Source of the DNA: Brevibacterium picturae
GTDB lineage: Bacteria > Actinomycetota > Actinomycetes > Actinomycetales > Brevibacteriaceae
DNA: 17,682 bases
Direction of reading: 5' to 3'
NCBI RefSeq assembly: GCF_030453725.1
Contig: NZ_JAKDJU010000062.1
Span: forward strand, 1-17,682
The notes under the pieces were generated by a model. It had not been told where the DNA came from. It did not search any database and was given only the letters and a program-made list of their open reading frames with translations. This document shows positions 7,107-13,859 of the stretch, piece after piece; position 1 is the first letter of the stretch; every line of letters starts with the position of its first letter. The translations under genes were made by a program, and so were the position numbers.

Positions 7107-7982
7107 ATGGCTTCATATGCACCTGGCGGGCCCGGCTCGCAGATCTCTCCCGAAGATCTGCTGACGCTGCTCGCCGTGGCCCGGTTGGGAAAGTTCACGG
7201 CGGCGGCGCACAGCCTGGGCCTCAACCACACGACGGTGTCCCGACGCATCGCCGCTCTGGAGAAGGCCTACGGCGAGCGGATGCTCGTGGCCTCACCCGA
7301 CGGATGGGAACTCAGCACCGCCGGTCGGCATCTCCTCCCCGTGGCCGAGGACATCGAGTCTGCTCTGGGACGCATCGACGCCCACCCCGGCTCTGCCCTG
7401 TCCGGGACGATCCGACTGGCCTGCCCGCAGGCCTTCGCACTCGAATTCGCCGTGCCGGCCCTGGCCCAGCTGCAGCGCAGCCACCCGGGTCTGCAGTTCG
7501 AACTCATCACTGCCACTCAACGGGCTCGGCAGTACCGCTCGGGCGTCGATATCGAGGTCGTCGTCGGCAAGCCTGATGCGCCGCGCAGCGTCGGGAAGCA
7601 CATCCGCGACTACCGGCTCCAGCTCTACGCCTCCCGGGAGTACCTTCGCAGCCACACCATGCCGATGACGCTCGATGATCTCGCCGAGCACCGACTCGTC
7701 TACTACATCGAGAACTCGCTCCAGGTCGACGACCTCGACGAGGCGGGCAACGCGCTGCCCCGCGGCAAGGGATTCTTCCGCTCCACCTCGGTGCATGCCC
7801 ACGTGCTCGCCACGTCGAACGGAGTCGGGATCGGGATTCTGCCCGACTTCCTCGCCGTGGGCAACAGTCGCCTCGTGCAGGTGCTGCCCGAAGAGTTCTC
7901 GAAGCCGGTCTCCTATTGGGCCTCCGTCCGCCACGAATCCCTGCGCAACGCAGGGGTCCGCAGCGTCCTCGAAGTCCTCTGA
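7107..7982 (+). CDS. LysR-family transcriptional regulator
   Basis: 291 residues, normal for LysR proteins. Residues about 13-60 form the winged helix-turn-helix, with the family pattern LLAVARLGKFTAAAHSLGLNHTTVSRRIAALE. From about 90 to the end is the two-lobed effector domain (SGTIRLACPQAFALEFAVP, GVGIGILPDF). The effector is probably a small organic acid. The gene is divergent from the mmsB-type dehydrogenase and convergent with the 3-hydroxybutyrate dehydrogenase, whose stop codon is one base away. That places it as the local regulator of hydroxyacid genes. The ATG at 7107 was chosen because the HTH is complete and a -10 lies just upstream; there is a weak AGGATGGA that could also serve as a ribosome site. 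Confidence 0.9.
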   Translation: MASYAPGGPGSQISPEDLLTLLAVARLGKFTAAAHSLGLNHTTVSRRIAALEKAYGERMLVASPDGWELSTAGRHLLPVAEDIESALGRIDAHPGSALSGTIRLACPQAFALEFAVPALAQLQRSHPGLQFELITATQRARQYRSGVDIEVVVGKPDAPRSVGKHIRDYRLQLYASREYLRSHTMPMTLDDLAEHRLVYYIENSLQVDDLDEAGNALPRGKGFFRSTSVHAHVLATSNGVGIGILPDFLAVGNSRLVQVLPEEFSKPVSYWASVRHESLRNAGVRSVLEVL

Positions 7983-7983
7983 G

Positions 7984-8730
7984 TCACGCTGCGGACCAGC
8001 CTCCATCGACGCTGTGCGCGCTGCCGTTGATCACTGCGGCTGCGTCGCTGGCCAGGAACAGTGCCAATGCGGCGATATCGTCGGGCTCGGCGAGCTTCGG
8101 CACTGCAGAATGACCGAGGAAGACCTGTTCGAGGACCTCGGCCTCGGTGATGCCGTTCGTCGTCGCCTGATCGGCGATCTGGCCCTTGACCATCGGCGTC
8201 ATCACATAGCCGGGATTGATCGCGTTGCAGGTCACACCGTGTGGGCCGGCTTCCAATGCGGTCGTCTTCGTCAATCCCATGAGCCCGTGTTTGGCCGCCA
8301 CATAGGCTGATTTGTTCGCCGAGGCGCGCAGCCCGTGGATCGAGGAGAGGTTGACGACCCTGCCCCATCCCTTGGCGTACATCGCGGGCAACGCGGCCTT
8401 GGTCAGCACGAACGGCGCTTCGAGCATGAGGGTGTTGATGAGTCGCCATTCCTCGAGCGGAAACTCCGTGATCGGGTGGATCCGCTGGATGCCGGCGTTG
8501 TTGACGAGGATGTCGACGTCAAGGTCGACTCCATCCAGCGCCGAGGTGTCCGCGAGGTTGACCGTCCAGGCCTCTCCCCCGATGTCGCCGGCGACTGCTT
8601 CCGCGGACTCAGCGTTGACGTCGGCGACGATGACGTAGGCTCCCGCTGCGGCCAGTGCCTCGCTCATCGCCTTGCCCAGGCCGGAAGCTCCACCTGTGAC
8701 GAGGGCCCGTTTGCTGCTGAGATCGACCAT
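7984..8730 (-). CDS. bdhA: 3-hydroxybutyrate dehydrogenase-type short-chain dehydrogenase
   Basis: 248 residues, classic SDR size. It likely interconverts 3-hydroxybutyrate and acetoacetate with NAD in the cytoplasm. The cofactor motif is TGGASGLG (12-19), NNAG is at 77-80, and the catalytic triad is S130 (NLSSIHG), Y143 and K147 (SAYVAAKHG). The segments NNAGIQRIHPITEFP, SSIHGL and INPGYVMTPMV match the bacterial 3-hydroxybutyrate dehydrogenase subgroup rather than general SDRs. The C-terminus GSAHSVDGGWSAA is also typical. AAGGGA precedes the ATG. It lies downstream of the MHS transporter on the same strand, with a hairpin between them, and converges with lysR. Confidence 0.88.
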   Translation of the reverse strand: MVDLSSKRALVTGGASGLGKAMSEALAAAGAYVIVADVNAESAEAVAGDIGGEAWTVNLADTSALDGVDLDVDILVNNAGIQRIHPITEFPLEEWRLINTLMLEAPFVLTKAALPAMYAKGWGRVVNLSSIHGLRASANKSAYVAAKHGLMGLTKTTALEAGPHGVTCNAINPGYVMTPMVKGQIADQATTNGITEAEVLEQVFLGHSAVPKLAEPDDIAALALFLASDAAAVINGSAHSVDGGWSAA

Positions 8731-8761
8731 TGCTGTCCCTTCGACGATTGTTCTCCATGGT

Positions 8762-8803
8762 GGATCCGGGCGGTGCCGACGACCGTCGACACCGCCCGGA
8801 TCC
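8762..8803 (-). terminator. Long perfect hairpin between the transporter and bdhA
   Basis: GGATCCGGGCGGTG (8762-8775) and CACCGCCCGGATCC (8790-8803) are perfect 14-bp arms, and the 14-base loop can form a further CGAC/GTCG pair. It lies about 60 bases after the transporter stop and 32 bases before the bdhA start. No T-run follows on the - strand, so it may act as a weak terminator, a processing site or a barrier that lowers bdhA expression relative to the transporter. Confidence 0.65.
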
Positions 8804-8809
8804 GTGCAT

Positions 8810-8872
8810 TGCTCAACTGATCAGCGGTACTGCTGATTGGATCAGAGTTGCTGCTGACCGAATCAGCGTTTC
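8810..8872. repeat. Three degenerate 21-bp tandem repeats
   Basis: Units at 8810-8830, 8831-8851 and 8852-8872 share TGCT at the start, ATCAG at positions 11-15, G at 17 and C at 21. Units 2 and 3 are closest (TGCTGA..G.ATCAG.GT). Each contains CTGA and TCAG halves in palindromic order; unit 1 has them fused as CTGATCAG (8817-8824). The last unit covers the transporter stop codon. Confidence 0.7.
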
Positions 8873-10215
8873 GCCGCGTGGCGACGATCCTTGTCCGCCT
8901 GGTCGAGCGAACGCAGGTCGATGCCCTTGGTCTCCCGCGTGAACAGGAGCGCGACCATCGAAATCGCAGCTGCGATGAGGAGGTAGAACGCGATCGGCAC
9001 CGAGGAATCGAACTGCTGCAGCAGCGCAGTGGCGATGATCGGTGCGAACGAGCCCGCCACGATCGCCGTGACCTGATAGCCGGTCGAAACACCGGAGTTG
9101 CGCATGCGTGTCGGGAACATCTCCGCCATGATCGACGGCTGACCGGCGTACATCAGAGCGTGGAAGATCAGCCCGATGAGCACGGCGAGGAAGATGACGA
9201 AGAAGTTGCCGGTGTCGTACATCGGGAAGGCGAAGAAGCCCCACGAAGCGGTGAGCACGATTCCGATGCCGTAGGGCAGCTTGCGCCCGACCTTGTCCGT
9301 TGCCGCCCCGACCAACGGCACGATGACCGCGTGGATCGCGTGCGCGGCGAGCAGGGCGCCGAGAATCTCGGCTTGCTCGATGTCGACGACGATTGCCAGA
9401 TATGTGATCGAGAACGTGACCACGAGGTAGTAGTGGATGTTCTCCACGAACCGCAGCCCCATTGCGGCGAAGACCTCACGCGGGTAGCGCTTGAAGACCG
9501 CCTTGATGCCGTAGTCGACGCCTTCATCGATCTCTTCGGACTGGACTTCGTCGAAGATCGGAGCGTCGGAGACGCGGGTGCGGATGTAATACCCGATGAG
9601 GACGATGACGGCAGAGAGCCAGAACGCGACTCGCCAACCCCAAGATATGAAGTGCTCTTCGGTCAGTGTTGCCGTGAGCACGAGCAGCACACCGGTTGCC
9701 AGCAGGTTGCCCAGCGGCACACCCGACTGCGGGAAGGACGCCCAGAAGCCGCGCTCCTTGTTCGGGGAGTGTTCGGCGACCAAGAGGACGGCACCGCCCC
9801 ATTCGCCGCCGACGGCGAATCCCTGAATCAGGCGCAGCAGCACGAGCAGGACGGGGGCGACATACCCGATCTGGTCGAAGGTCGGCAGACATCCCATGAG
9901 GAATGTGGCCGCGCCGACGAGGATGATGGACAGCTGCAGCAGCTTCTTGCGCCCGTGTTTGTCACCGAAGTGGCCGAAGATGATCCCACCGAAGGGGCGT
10001 GCGATGAACCCGACCGCGTAGGTCGCGAAGCCCGCCAGGATCGCGTTCAGGGGGTCGTCTGTGGGCGGAAACAGAATGTGGAAGACCAGCGTGGCCGCGG
10101 TCCCGTAGAGGAAGAATTCGTACCACTCGACGACGGTTCCGGCCATCGAGGCGGCGACGACCTTGCGCAGCTGTGCGCGGATCGTCTTCTTCTCGGCATT
10201 GTTCGAAGAACTCAT
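8863..10215 (-). CDS. MFS transporter, metabolite:H+ symporter (MHS) family
   Basis: 450 residues with about twelve hydrophobic segments. MHS signatures are clear: GTVVEWYEFFLYG (26-38) in TM1, the loop 2-3 motif GHFGDKHGRKK (81-91), and RLIQGFAVGGEWGGA in TM4. A central loop (about 225-245, acidic, VQSEEIDEGVD) separates the two halves. The family carries mono- and dicarboxylates, shikimate, osmolytes and similar solutes with protons. Its position on the same strand just upstream of bdhA suggests uptake of 3-hydroxybutyrate or another short carboxylate, which is inference. AAGGAGAG lies just upstream of the ATG. An inverted repeat lies about 20-50 bases upstream. The last ten bases form part of a 21-bp repeat array. 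Confidence 0.9.
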   Translation of the reverse strand: MSSSNNAEKKTIRAQLRKVVAASMAGTVVEWYEFFLYGTAATLVFHILFPPTDDPLNAILAGFATYAVGFIARPFGGIIFGHFGDKHGRKKLLQLSIILVGAATFLMGCLPTFDQIGYVAPVLLVLLRLIQGFAVGGEWGGAVLLVAEHSPNKERGFWASFPQSGVPLGNLLATGVLLVLTATLTEEHFISWGWRVAFWLSAVIVLIGYYIRTRVSDAPIFDEVQSEEIDEGVDYGIKAVFKRYPREVFAAMGLRFVENIHYYLVVTFSITYLAIVVDIEQAEILGALLAAHAIHAVIVPLVGAATDKVGRKLPYGIGIVLTASWGFFAFPMYDTGNFFVIFLAVLIGLIFHALMYAGQPSIMAEMFPTRMRNSGVSTGYQVTAIVAGSFAPIIATALLQQFDSSVPIAFYLLIAAAISMVALLFTRETKGIDLRSLDQADKDRRHAAKR

Positions 10216-10233
10216 GACTCTCCTTGATTTCCA

Positions 10234-10264
10234 CGATCCGCATCACCGTTGAATGCGCGGATCG
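10234..10264. promoter_or_regulatory. Inverted repeat in the leader of the transporter gene
   Basis: CGATCCGC (10234-10241) and GCGGATCG (10257-10264) are perfect 8-bp arms with a 15-base spacer, lying 19-49 bases upstream of the transporter ATG. It may be an operator or an mRNA hairpin. Confidence 0.45.
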
Positions 10265-10411
10265 ACTTGCTGTGGCGTCCCAGTCCGGTGGGCGACGAGC
10301 CTGCGGCCTCTGCTATGCGGCCTCAGTTCCACGCCATCGGCACGGATGGTGCGACGCGGCGAATGGATATGATCCTTGCAACAGTCTGCGTCATAACGTG
10401 AAGGAATGGGC

Positions 10412-10445
10412 GCAGAAGTGGCGCGAATCCGGGAATTACTTCTGC
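10412..10445 (-). terminator. Second hairpin downstream of the CopD-CtaG gene
   Basis: GCAGAAGT (10412-10419) and ACTTCTGC (10438-10445) form perfect 8-bp arms with an 18-base loop, about 26 bases after the CopD-CtaG stop. The rest of the gap, 10265-10411, shows no gene or strong signal. Confidence 0.4.
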
Positions 10446-10452
10446 ACATTCG

Positions 10453-10469
10453 TGCACACGAGGTGTGCA
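10453..10469 (-). terminator. Hairpin directly after the CopD-CtaG stop codon
   Basis: TGCACAC-GAG-GTGTGCA, a perfect 7-bp stem with a three-base loop, begins one base after the TGA. No T-run follows. Together with the next hairpin it probably ends this transcript. Confidence 0.5.
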
Positions 10470-10470
10470 G

Positions 10471-12540
10471 TCATCTGCTTCGCTGGTCGGCCTTCGAGTC
10501 ACGCTGGGCCATTGTGGCGAGCATGTCGTTGTAGGCCCGAAGCTCCGCATCGTCGGTGCGAGCCTCGCGGCGGTCGACGCGCTTGGCTTCCCGGTCCGAG
10601 GACTTCGACCATTGGAAGGCCACCATGATCGCGATGAACAGGGTGGGGAATTCTCCGACGCCCCACGCGATGCCTCCGCCCAACTGCTGGTCTTCGATCG
10701 CCGAATAGCCCCAGTCGGCGCCGATGTTGCCGAACCAGTCGCCTTCGATGAGGACCTCGGAGCTCATGATCGAGATGCCGAAGAAGGCGTGGAAGGCCAT
10801 CGTGATGAGGAGCATGAGCAGTCGCAGAGGATACGCGGGACGCTTCACGCCGGGGTCGATGCCGATGAGTGCCTGTGCGAACAGATACCCGGCGCCGAGG
10901 AAATGGATGATCATCAGCTCGTGACCGAGGTGCCATTCGAGCGCATATTTCATCACGCCCGAGTAGTAGAAGATGACGAGGGAACCGGCGAAGTTCACGC
11001 TGGCGAAGATCGGGTTCGCGAAGAAGCGCATGTACGGGGTGTGGACGAGCCACAGGACCCATTCGCGAACACCGCGCGAGCCATCCGTGCGGGCCTTCGT
11101 TCCGCGCATGAGCATCGTGATGGGCGCGCCGAGAACCATCGGCAGAGGCACCACCATGATCAGCAACATGTGCTGGATCATGTGCGCCGAGAACTGGATC
11201 TCGCCGTAGACCCGAGCACCGCCGGAGGTGACGTAGACCAGGAAGATCATGCCCAGCAGCCAGCAGATCAAGCGATGGATCGGCCAGGAGTCGCCTCGGC
11301 GGCGGAGGTTGATGAATCCGACGATGTAGGCCGCGGACAGGCCGACGGCGACGACGACCCACAGTGGGTCGAGGGACCATTCGGTGAAGTACCGCGCAAA
11401 TGTGGGCGGGGGCGGAAGCGGCTCGCCGGTCAGGATCTCTGCCGGGCTCGGGTTGCCCACAGGCTCCTGTGAGACCGGGGGCTGGGAGCGGGACAGAGCA
11501 ACCGCGAGGCCCATCGTGGCCCCGAAGATGACGAATTCGACGACGATGAGCCGCCAGAACTCCCGCGTCGCCGAGGCCACTGCTCCCAGACGTCGGATGA
11601 CGAACTGGCGATGCCAGAACCCGACGAGGCCGAGCAGAATCACCGCGAACGTCTTCGCCACGATCACCTGCCCGTAGGGGCTCATCAGGTCATCGAGATC
11701 GTGGACGCGCAGCAGCGAGTTCACCACACCGGAGTAGGCGACGATCGCGAAGGCGATGAGCGCGAACAATGAATAGCGTTCGATCGTGGTGCGCAGCTGG
11801 TGCGAGTGGGCAAGGTCGGAGCCGAGGAGCGCGATGACGAAGAGGCCGCCCAGCCAGATGGTGACGCCCAAGAGGTGCAGACCGATGCTGTTGACGGCCT
11901 GAGTGTGCCCGGAGGCTTCGGCGGAGTGGCCCATCAGCGCCAGCGGGATCATCACGCCGACGCCGAGAACTCCTGCCACGGCGATGCCGAGGTAGCTGCG
12001 AGTGCCGAAGCACAGGGTGGAGGCGACGGCGATGAGGACGACGATGAGGGTCCAAAGCTGGCCGAAGGCAATCTGGGTCAGGAACACGCCGAGCTGATTG
12101 GAGAAGTCCAGGTAGGCCTGGGCACCGACGGTGTCGACGAAGGTGAGGACGAGGACGGCCACGGCGGAGATCGTCCAGGCGACCGATGCCGCCTCGGCGA
12201 TCTTCAGGGTCTTCTCCCAGAGCGCGTTGAGAGGTGCCTCGGCCGAGGTGCCGGACGTCGCGGCCGCCTTCGTCTTCCTGCCCCGCCCCTGAGTGCGCGG
12301 CAGGATGAGGAGGGCGAACATCAGGGCGCCCAGAGTCATCGCCATCGAGAGGTTGAAGACGAACTTGGCGGCCGGAAGGCCGAACCGGACGTAGGGTCCG
12401 GGGTCGTTCAGCAGTGTTGCCTCGGCTGCTCCGGTGAAGAGCATCGCGGCCATGCCGACCGCGAGTCCGCCGATGACGACGATGGGCACGGCGGCACGCG
12501 ATGTGAATCGGGTGACCGATTCGAAGACTTGAGTGCTCAC
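10471..12540 (-). CDS. CopD-CtaG fusion membrane protein (copper handling / cytochrome c oxidase assembly)
   Basis: 689 residues from a GTG start, strongly hydrophobic, with about fourteen or more membrane segments. The N-terminal part (about 15-350) is a CopD-type domain, with MGHSAEASGH (H205, H212) and GLHLLGVTIWLGGL (H222 and the W-x-GG signature). A Pro-rich linker (about 351-380) leads to a Caa3-type CtaG domain (about 385-645) with SAHMIQHMLL (H453, H457), WHLGHELMIIH (H537, H540, H546) and AFHAFFG (H584). These histidines are likely copper ligands. The tail (about 645-689) is charged and cytoplasmic. The fusion is widespread in actinobacteria and is thought to bring copper to the aa3/caa3 oxidase. 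There is no Shine-Dalgarno sequence; a short ORF overlaps the GTG (see next entry), so translation may be coupled. There are no oxidase subunit genes in the window. Confidence 0.88.
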   Translation of the reverse strand: MSTQVFESVTRFTSRAAVPIVVIGGLAVGMAAMLFTGAAEATLLNDPGPYVRFGLPAAKFVFNLSMAMTLGALMFALLILPRTQGRGRKTKAAATSGTSAEAPLNALWEKTLKIAEAASVAWTISAVAVLVLTFVDTVGAQAYLDFSNQLGVFLTQIAFGQLWTLIVVLIAVASTLCFGTRSYLGIAVAGVLGVGVMIPLALMGHSAEASGHTQAVNSIGLHLLGVTIWLGGLFVIALLGSDLAHSHQLRTTIERYSLFALIAFAIVAYSGVVNSLLRVHDLDDLMSPYGQVIVAKTFAVILLGLVGFWHRQFVIRRLGAVASATREFWRLIVVEFVIFGATMGLAVALSRSQPPVSQEPVGNPSPAEILTGEPLPPPPTFARYFTEWSLDPLWVVVAVGLSAAYIVGFINLRRRGDSWPIHRLICWLLGMIFLVYVTSGGARVYGEIQFSAHMIQHMLLIMVVPLPMVLGAPITMLMRGTKARTDGSRGVREWVLWLVHTPYMRFFANPIFASVNFAGSLVIFYYSGVMKYALEWHLGHELMIIHFLGAGYLFAQALIGIDPGVKRPAYPLRLLMLLITMAFHAFFGISIMSSEVLIEGDWFGNIGADWGYSAIEDQQLGGGIAWGVGEFPTLFIAIMVAFQWSKSSDREAKRVDRREARTDDAELRAYNDMLATMAQRDSKADQRSR

Positions 12541-12566
12541 TGGTGGCAGACCGCCGCTTCATTCAT
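12537..12566 (-). CDS. Possible nine-codon leader peptide overlapping the CopD-CtaG start
   Basis: ATG AAT GAA GCG GCG GTC TGC CAC CAG TGA encodes MNEAAVCHQ. Its TGA overlaps the GTG start of the CopD-CtaG gene as GTGA, a common coupling arrangement. A TATCCT -10-like element ends six bases before the ATG, so the transcript could begin exactly at this ATG. The main GTG has no Shine-Dalgarno sequence, which makes coupling plausible. It may still be chance. If it is real, a Cys-His pair in a leader for a copper gene would be notable. Confidence 0.35.
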   Translation of the reverse strand: MNEAAVCHQ

Positions 12567-12572
12567 GGTTCA

Positions 12573-12578
12573 AGGATA
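12573..12578 (-). promoter_or_regulatory. -10-like element of the CopD-CtaG transcript
   Basis: TATCCT on the - strand fits TAnnnT, six bases before the short leader ORF. No strong -35 was found. Confidence 0.4.
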
Positions 12579-12621
12579 TCGTCGGAGTCTGAAACAGAGC
12601 TCACTGCGACCCCCGGACGTG

Positions 12622-12635
12622 GCCGAGATCTCGGC
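12622..12635. promoter_or_regulatory. 14-bp perfect palindrome upstream of CopD-CtaG
   Basis: GCCGAGATCTCGGC is a perfect palindrome about 45 bases upstream of the candidate -10. It may be an operator, perhaps metal-responsive given the gene, but the regulator is unknown. Confidence 0.4.
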
Positions 12636-12647
12636 GCAGAGACACGA

Positions 12648-12677
12648 AATGACCCGGACCACATGGTCCGGGTCATT
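12648..12677 (-). terminator. Intrinsic terminator of the HU gene
   Basis: Perfect 13-bp arms, AATGACCCGGACC and GGTCCGGGTCATT, with a 4-base loop, lie 19 bases after the HU stop. On the - strand the stem ends in ATTT, a short T-run. It separates HU from the CopD-CtaG gene and is the clearest terminator in the window. Confidence 0.85.
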
Positions 12678-12696
12678 CCACGCTGATGCGCGAGGC

Positions 12697-12984
12697 TCAG
12701 TTAGGGCTGCCTGCGGCACCTTTCAGCTTCGAACCAGCGGACAGCTTCACGGAGTAGCCGGCCTTGATCTGGATCTCTTCACCGGTCTGCGGGTTGCGTC
12801 CCTTGCGAGCGGCACGTTCGGTGCGCTCAACAGACAGCCATCCGGGGATGGTGAGCTTTTCGCCCTTGCTGACAACGTCGGAGAAGACGTCGAAGACGCC
12901 GTCAAGAACGTCCGAGACCTGCTTCTGGGTCAGTCCGGAATTCTCTGCAACTTCTGCTACGAGCTCACTGCGGTTCTTAGCCAT
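12697..12984 (-). CDS. hup: DNA-binding protein HU
   Basis: 95 residues, the short bacterial HU form without the lysine-rich tail of mycobacterial HupB. HU dimers bend and compact the nucleoid. MAKNRSELVAEVAENSGLTQKQVSDVLDGVFD is the helical dimerisation part. The beta arm carries GRNPQTGEEIQIKA with the tip proline used for DNA intercalation, and SVKLSAGSKLKGAAG closes the body. An AAGGAGG eight or so bases before the ATG is a strong ribosome site. It follows the L28-L33-S14 operon on the same strand with a 69-bp gap, so it may be partly co-transcribed or have its own promoter; no clear promoter was seen in the gap. Confidence 0.95.
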   Translation of the reverse strand: MAKNRSELVAEVAENSGLTQKQVSDVLDGVFDVFSDVVSKGEKLTIPGWLSVERTERAARKGRNPQTGEEIQIKAGYSVKLSAGSKLKGAAGSPN

Positions 12985-13053
12985 AAAAGTGTCCTCCTTA
13001 GGACAAGTCGGTCGGTTACCGGTCCGTTTTTCCGATAACGAACTTCCTCGAGA

Positions 13054-13359
13054 TTACCAGCTTGACTTCGTGATGCCGGGCAACTCGCCGTTGTGCGCCA
13101 TTTCGCGGAAGCGAACTCGGGAGAGACCGAACTTGCGGAGATAGCCGCGCGGACGGCCGTCAACCTGGTCACGATTGCGCACACGCACTGGTGAGGCATC
13201 ACGTGGAAGTTTCTGCAGTCCGAGGCGTGCTTCTTCACGCTGCTCGTCGGTGCTGTCGGGGTGTGTCAGCTGGCGCTTGAGCGTCGCACGACGCTCCGCG
13301 TAGCGCTCTACAATGACGCGACGCTGCTTGTCGCGTGCGATCTTTGACTTCTTAGCCAT
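13054..13359 (-). CDS. rpsN: 30S ribosomal protein S14, long zinc-free form
   Basis: 101 residues. MAKKSKIARDKQRRVIVERYAERRATLK opens it, and RPRGYLRKFGLSRVRFREMAHNGELPGITKSSW closes it, both characteristic of long S14. There is no cysteine, so the CxxC zinc ribbon of short S14 (type Z) is absent. It is the last gene of the L28-L33-S14 operon, starting six bases after the L33 stop, with a GAGAGGAG ribosome site lying inside the end of L33. In actinobacteria this form often coexists with a zinc-binding S14 in the spc operon and takes over under zinc starvation; whether a second copy exists here cannot be seen. Confidence 0.96.
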   Translation of the reverse strand: MAKKSKIARDKQRRVIVERYAERRATLKRQLTHPDSTDEQREEARLGLQKLPRDASPVRVRNRDQVDGRPRGYLRKFGLSRVRFREMAHNGELPGITKSSW

Positions 13360-13365
13360 ATGCGC

Positions 13366-13533
13366 TCAGCGCTCCTCTCGGAAATCGACGTGCTTGCGAA
13401 CAACTGGATCGTACTTCTTGAGCACGATGCGGTCCGGGTTGTTGCGGCGGTTCTTGCGGGTCACGTAGGTGTACCCGGAGCCGGCGGTCGACTTGAGCTT
13501 GATGATGGGACGAATGTCCTGTGTCTTAGCCAT
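13366..13533 (-). CDS. rpmG: 50S ribosomal protein L33, cysteine-free form
   Basis: 55 residues, with MAKTQDIRPIIKLKSTAGSG at the start, YTYVTRKNRRNNPDR, and LKKYDPVVRKHVDFREER at the end. The two CxxC pairs of zinc-binding L33 are missing, and there is no cysteine at all. Its ATG overlaps the L28 stop by one base (TGATG), so translation is coupled. Confidence 0.95.
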   Translation of the reverse strand: MAKTQDIRPIIKLKSTAGSGYTYVTRKNRRNNPDRIVLKKYDPVVRKHVDFREER

Positions 13534-13769
13534 CAGAGCTTCACTCCCTTGGCGATGAGTTCGCCGACGACGGCGTCAATTCCGCGCGCGTCAATGACCT
13601 TGATGCCCTTGGCGGACACGGTCAGGGTGACACTGCGACGCAGAGACGGAACGAAGTAGCGCTTTTTCTGAATATTCGGGTTGAAACGACGCTTAGTGCG
13701 ACGGTTCGAGTGGGACACGTTGTGTCCGAAACCAGGGACTGCCCCGGTTACTTGGCAGGTTGCTGCCAT
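13533..13769 (-). CDS. rpmB: 50S ribosomal protein L28
   Basis: 78 residues from the ATG at 13769, preceded by GGAGGAGAG. MAATCQVTG is the typical L28 opening, followed by HNVSHSNRRTKRRFNPNIQKKRYF and VTLTVSAKGIKVIDARGIDAVV. The only cysteine is C5, so it lacks the zinc-site cysteine pairs of the C+ L28 form. The frame is open further upstream, but the start is fixed by family length and the ribosome site. It is the first gene of the operon. Confidence 0.95.
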   Translation of the reverse strand: MAATCQVTGAVPGFGHNVSHSNRRTKRRFNPNIQKKRYFVPSLRRSVTLTVSAKGIKVIDARGIDAVVGELIAKGVKL

Positions 13770-13787
13770 GACTCTCCTCCAGTTCAC

Positions 13788-13818
13788 AAGTTACCGACTC
13801 TCGAAACAAGCAGGTCAG
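13788..13818 (-). promoter_or_regulatory. Possible promoter of the L28-L33-S14 operon
   Basis: On the - strand CTGACC (13818-13813) and TAACTT (13793-13788) are spaced by 19 bp, giving a start about 10 bases before the ribosome site. Both elements are partial matches. Confidence 0.3.
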
Positions 13819-13843
13819 CGTGGGATCCACGCCCGCTTGCGCC

Positions 13844-13859
13844 GATGTCGGAAGACATC
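13844..13859. promoter_or_regulatory. Inverted repeat upstream of rpmB
   Basis: GATGTC-GGAA-GACATC, perfect 6-bp arms around four bases, lies 75-90 bases upstream of the L28 start and just upstream of the candidate promoter. It is a candidate operator. It does not match the actinobacterial Zur box that I know (TGAAAATGATTTTCA). Confidence 0.4.
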
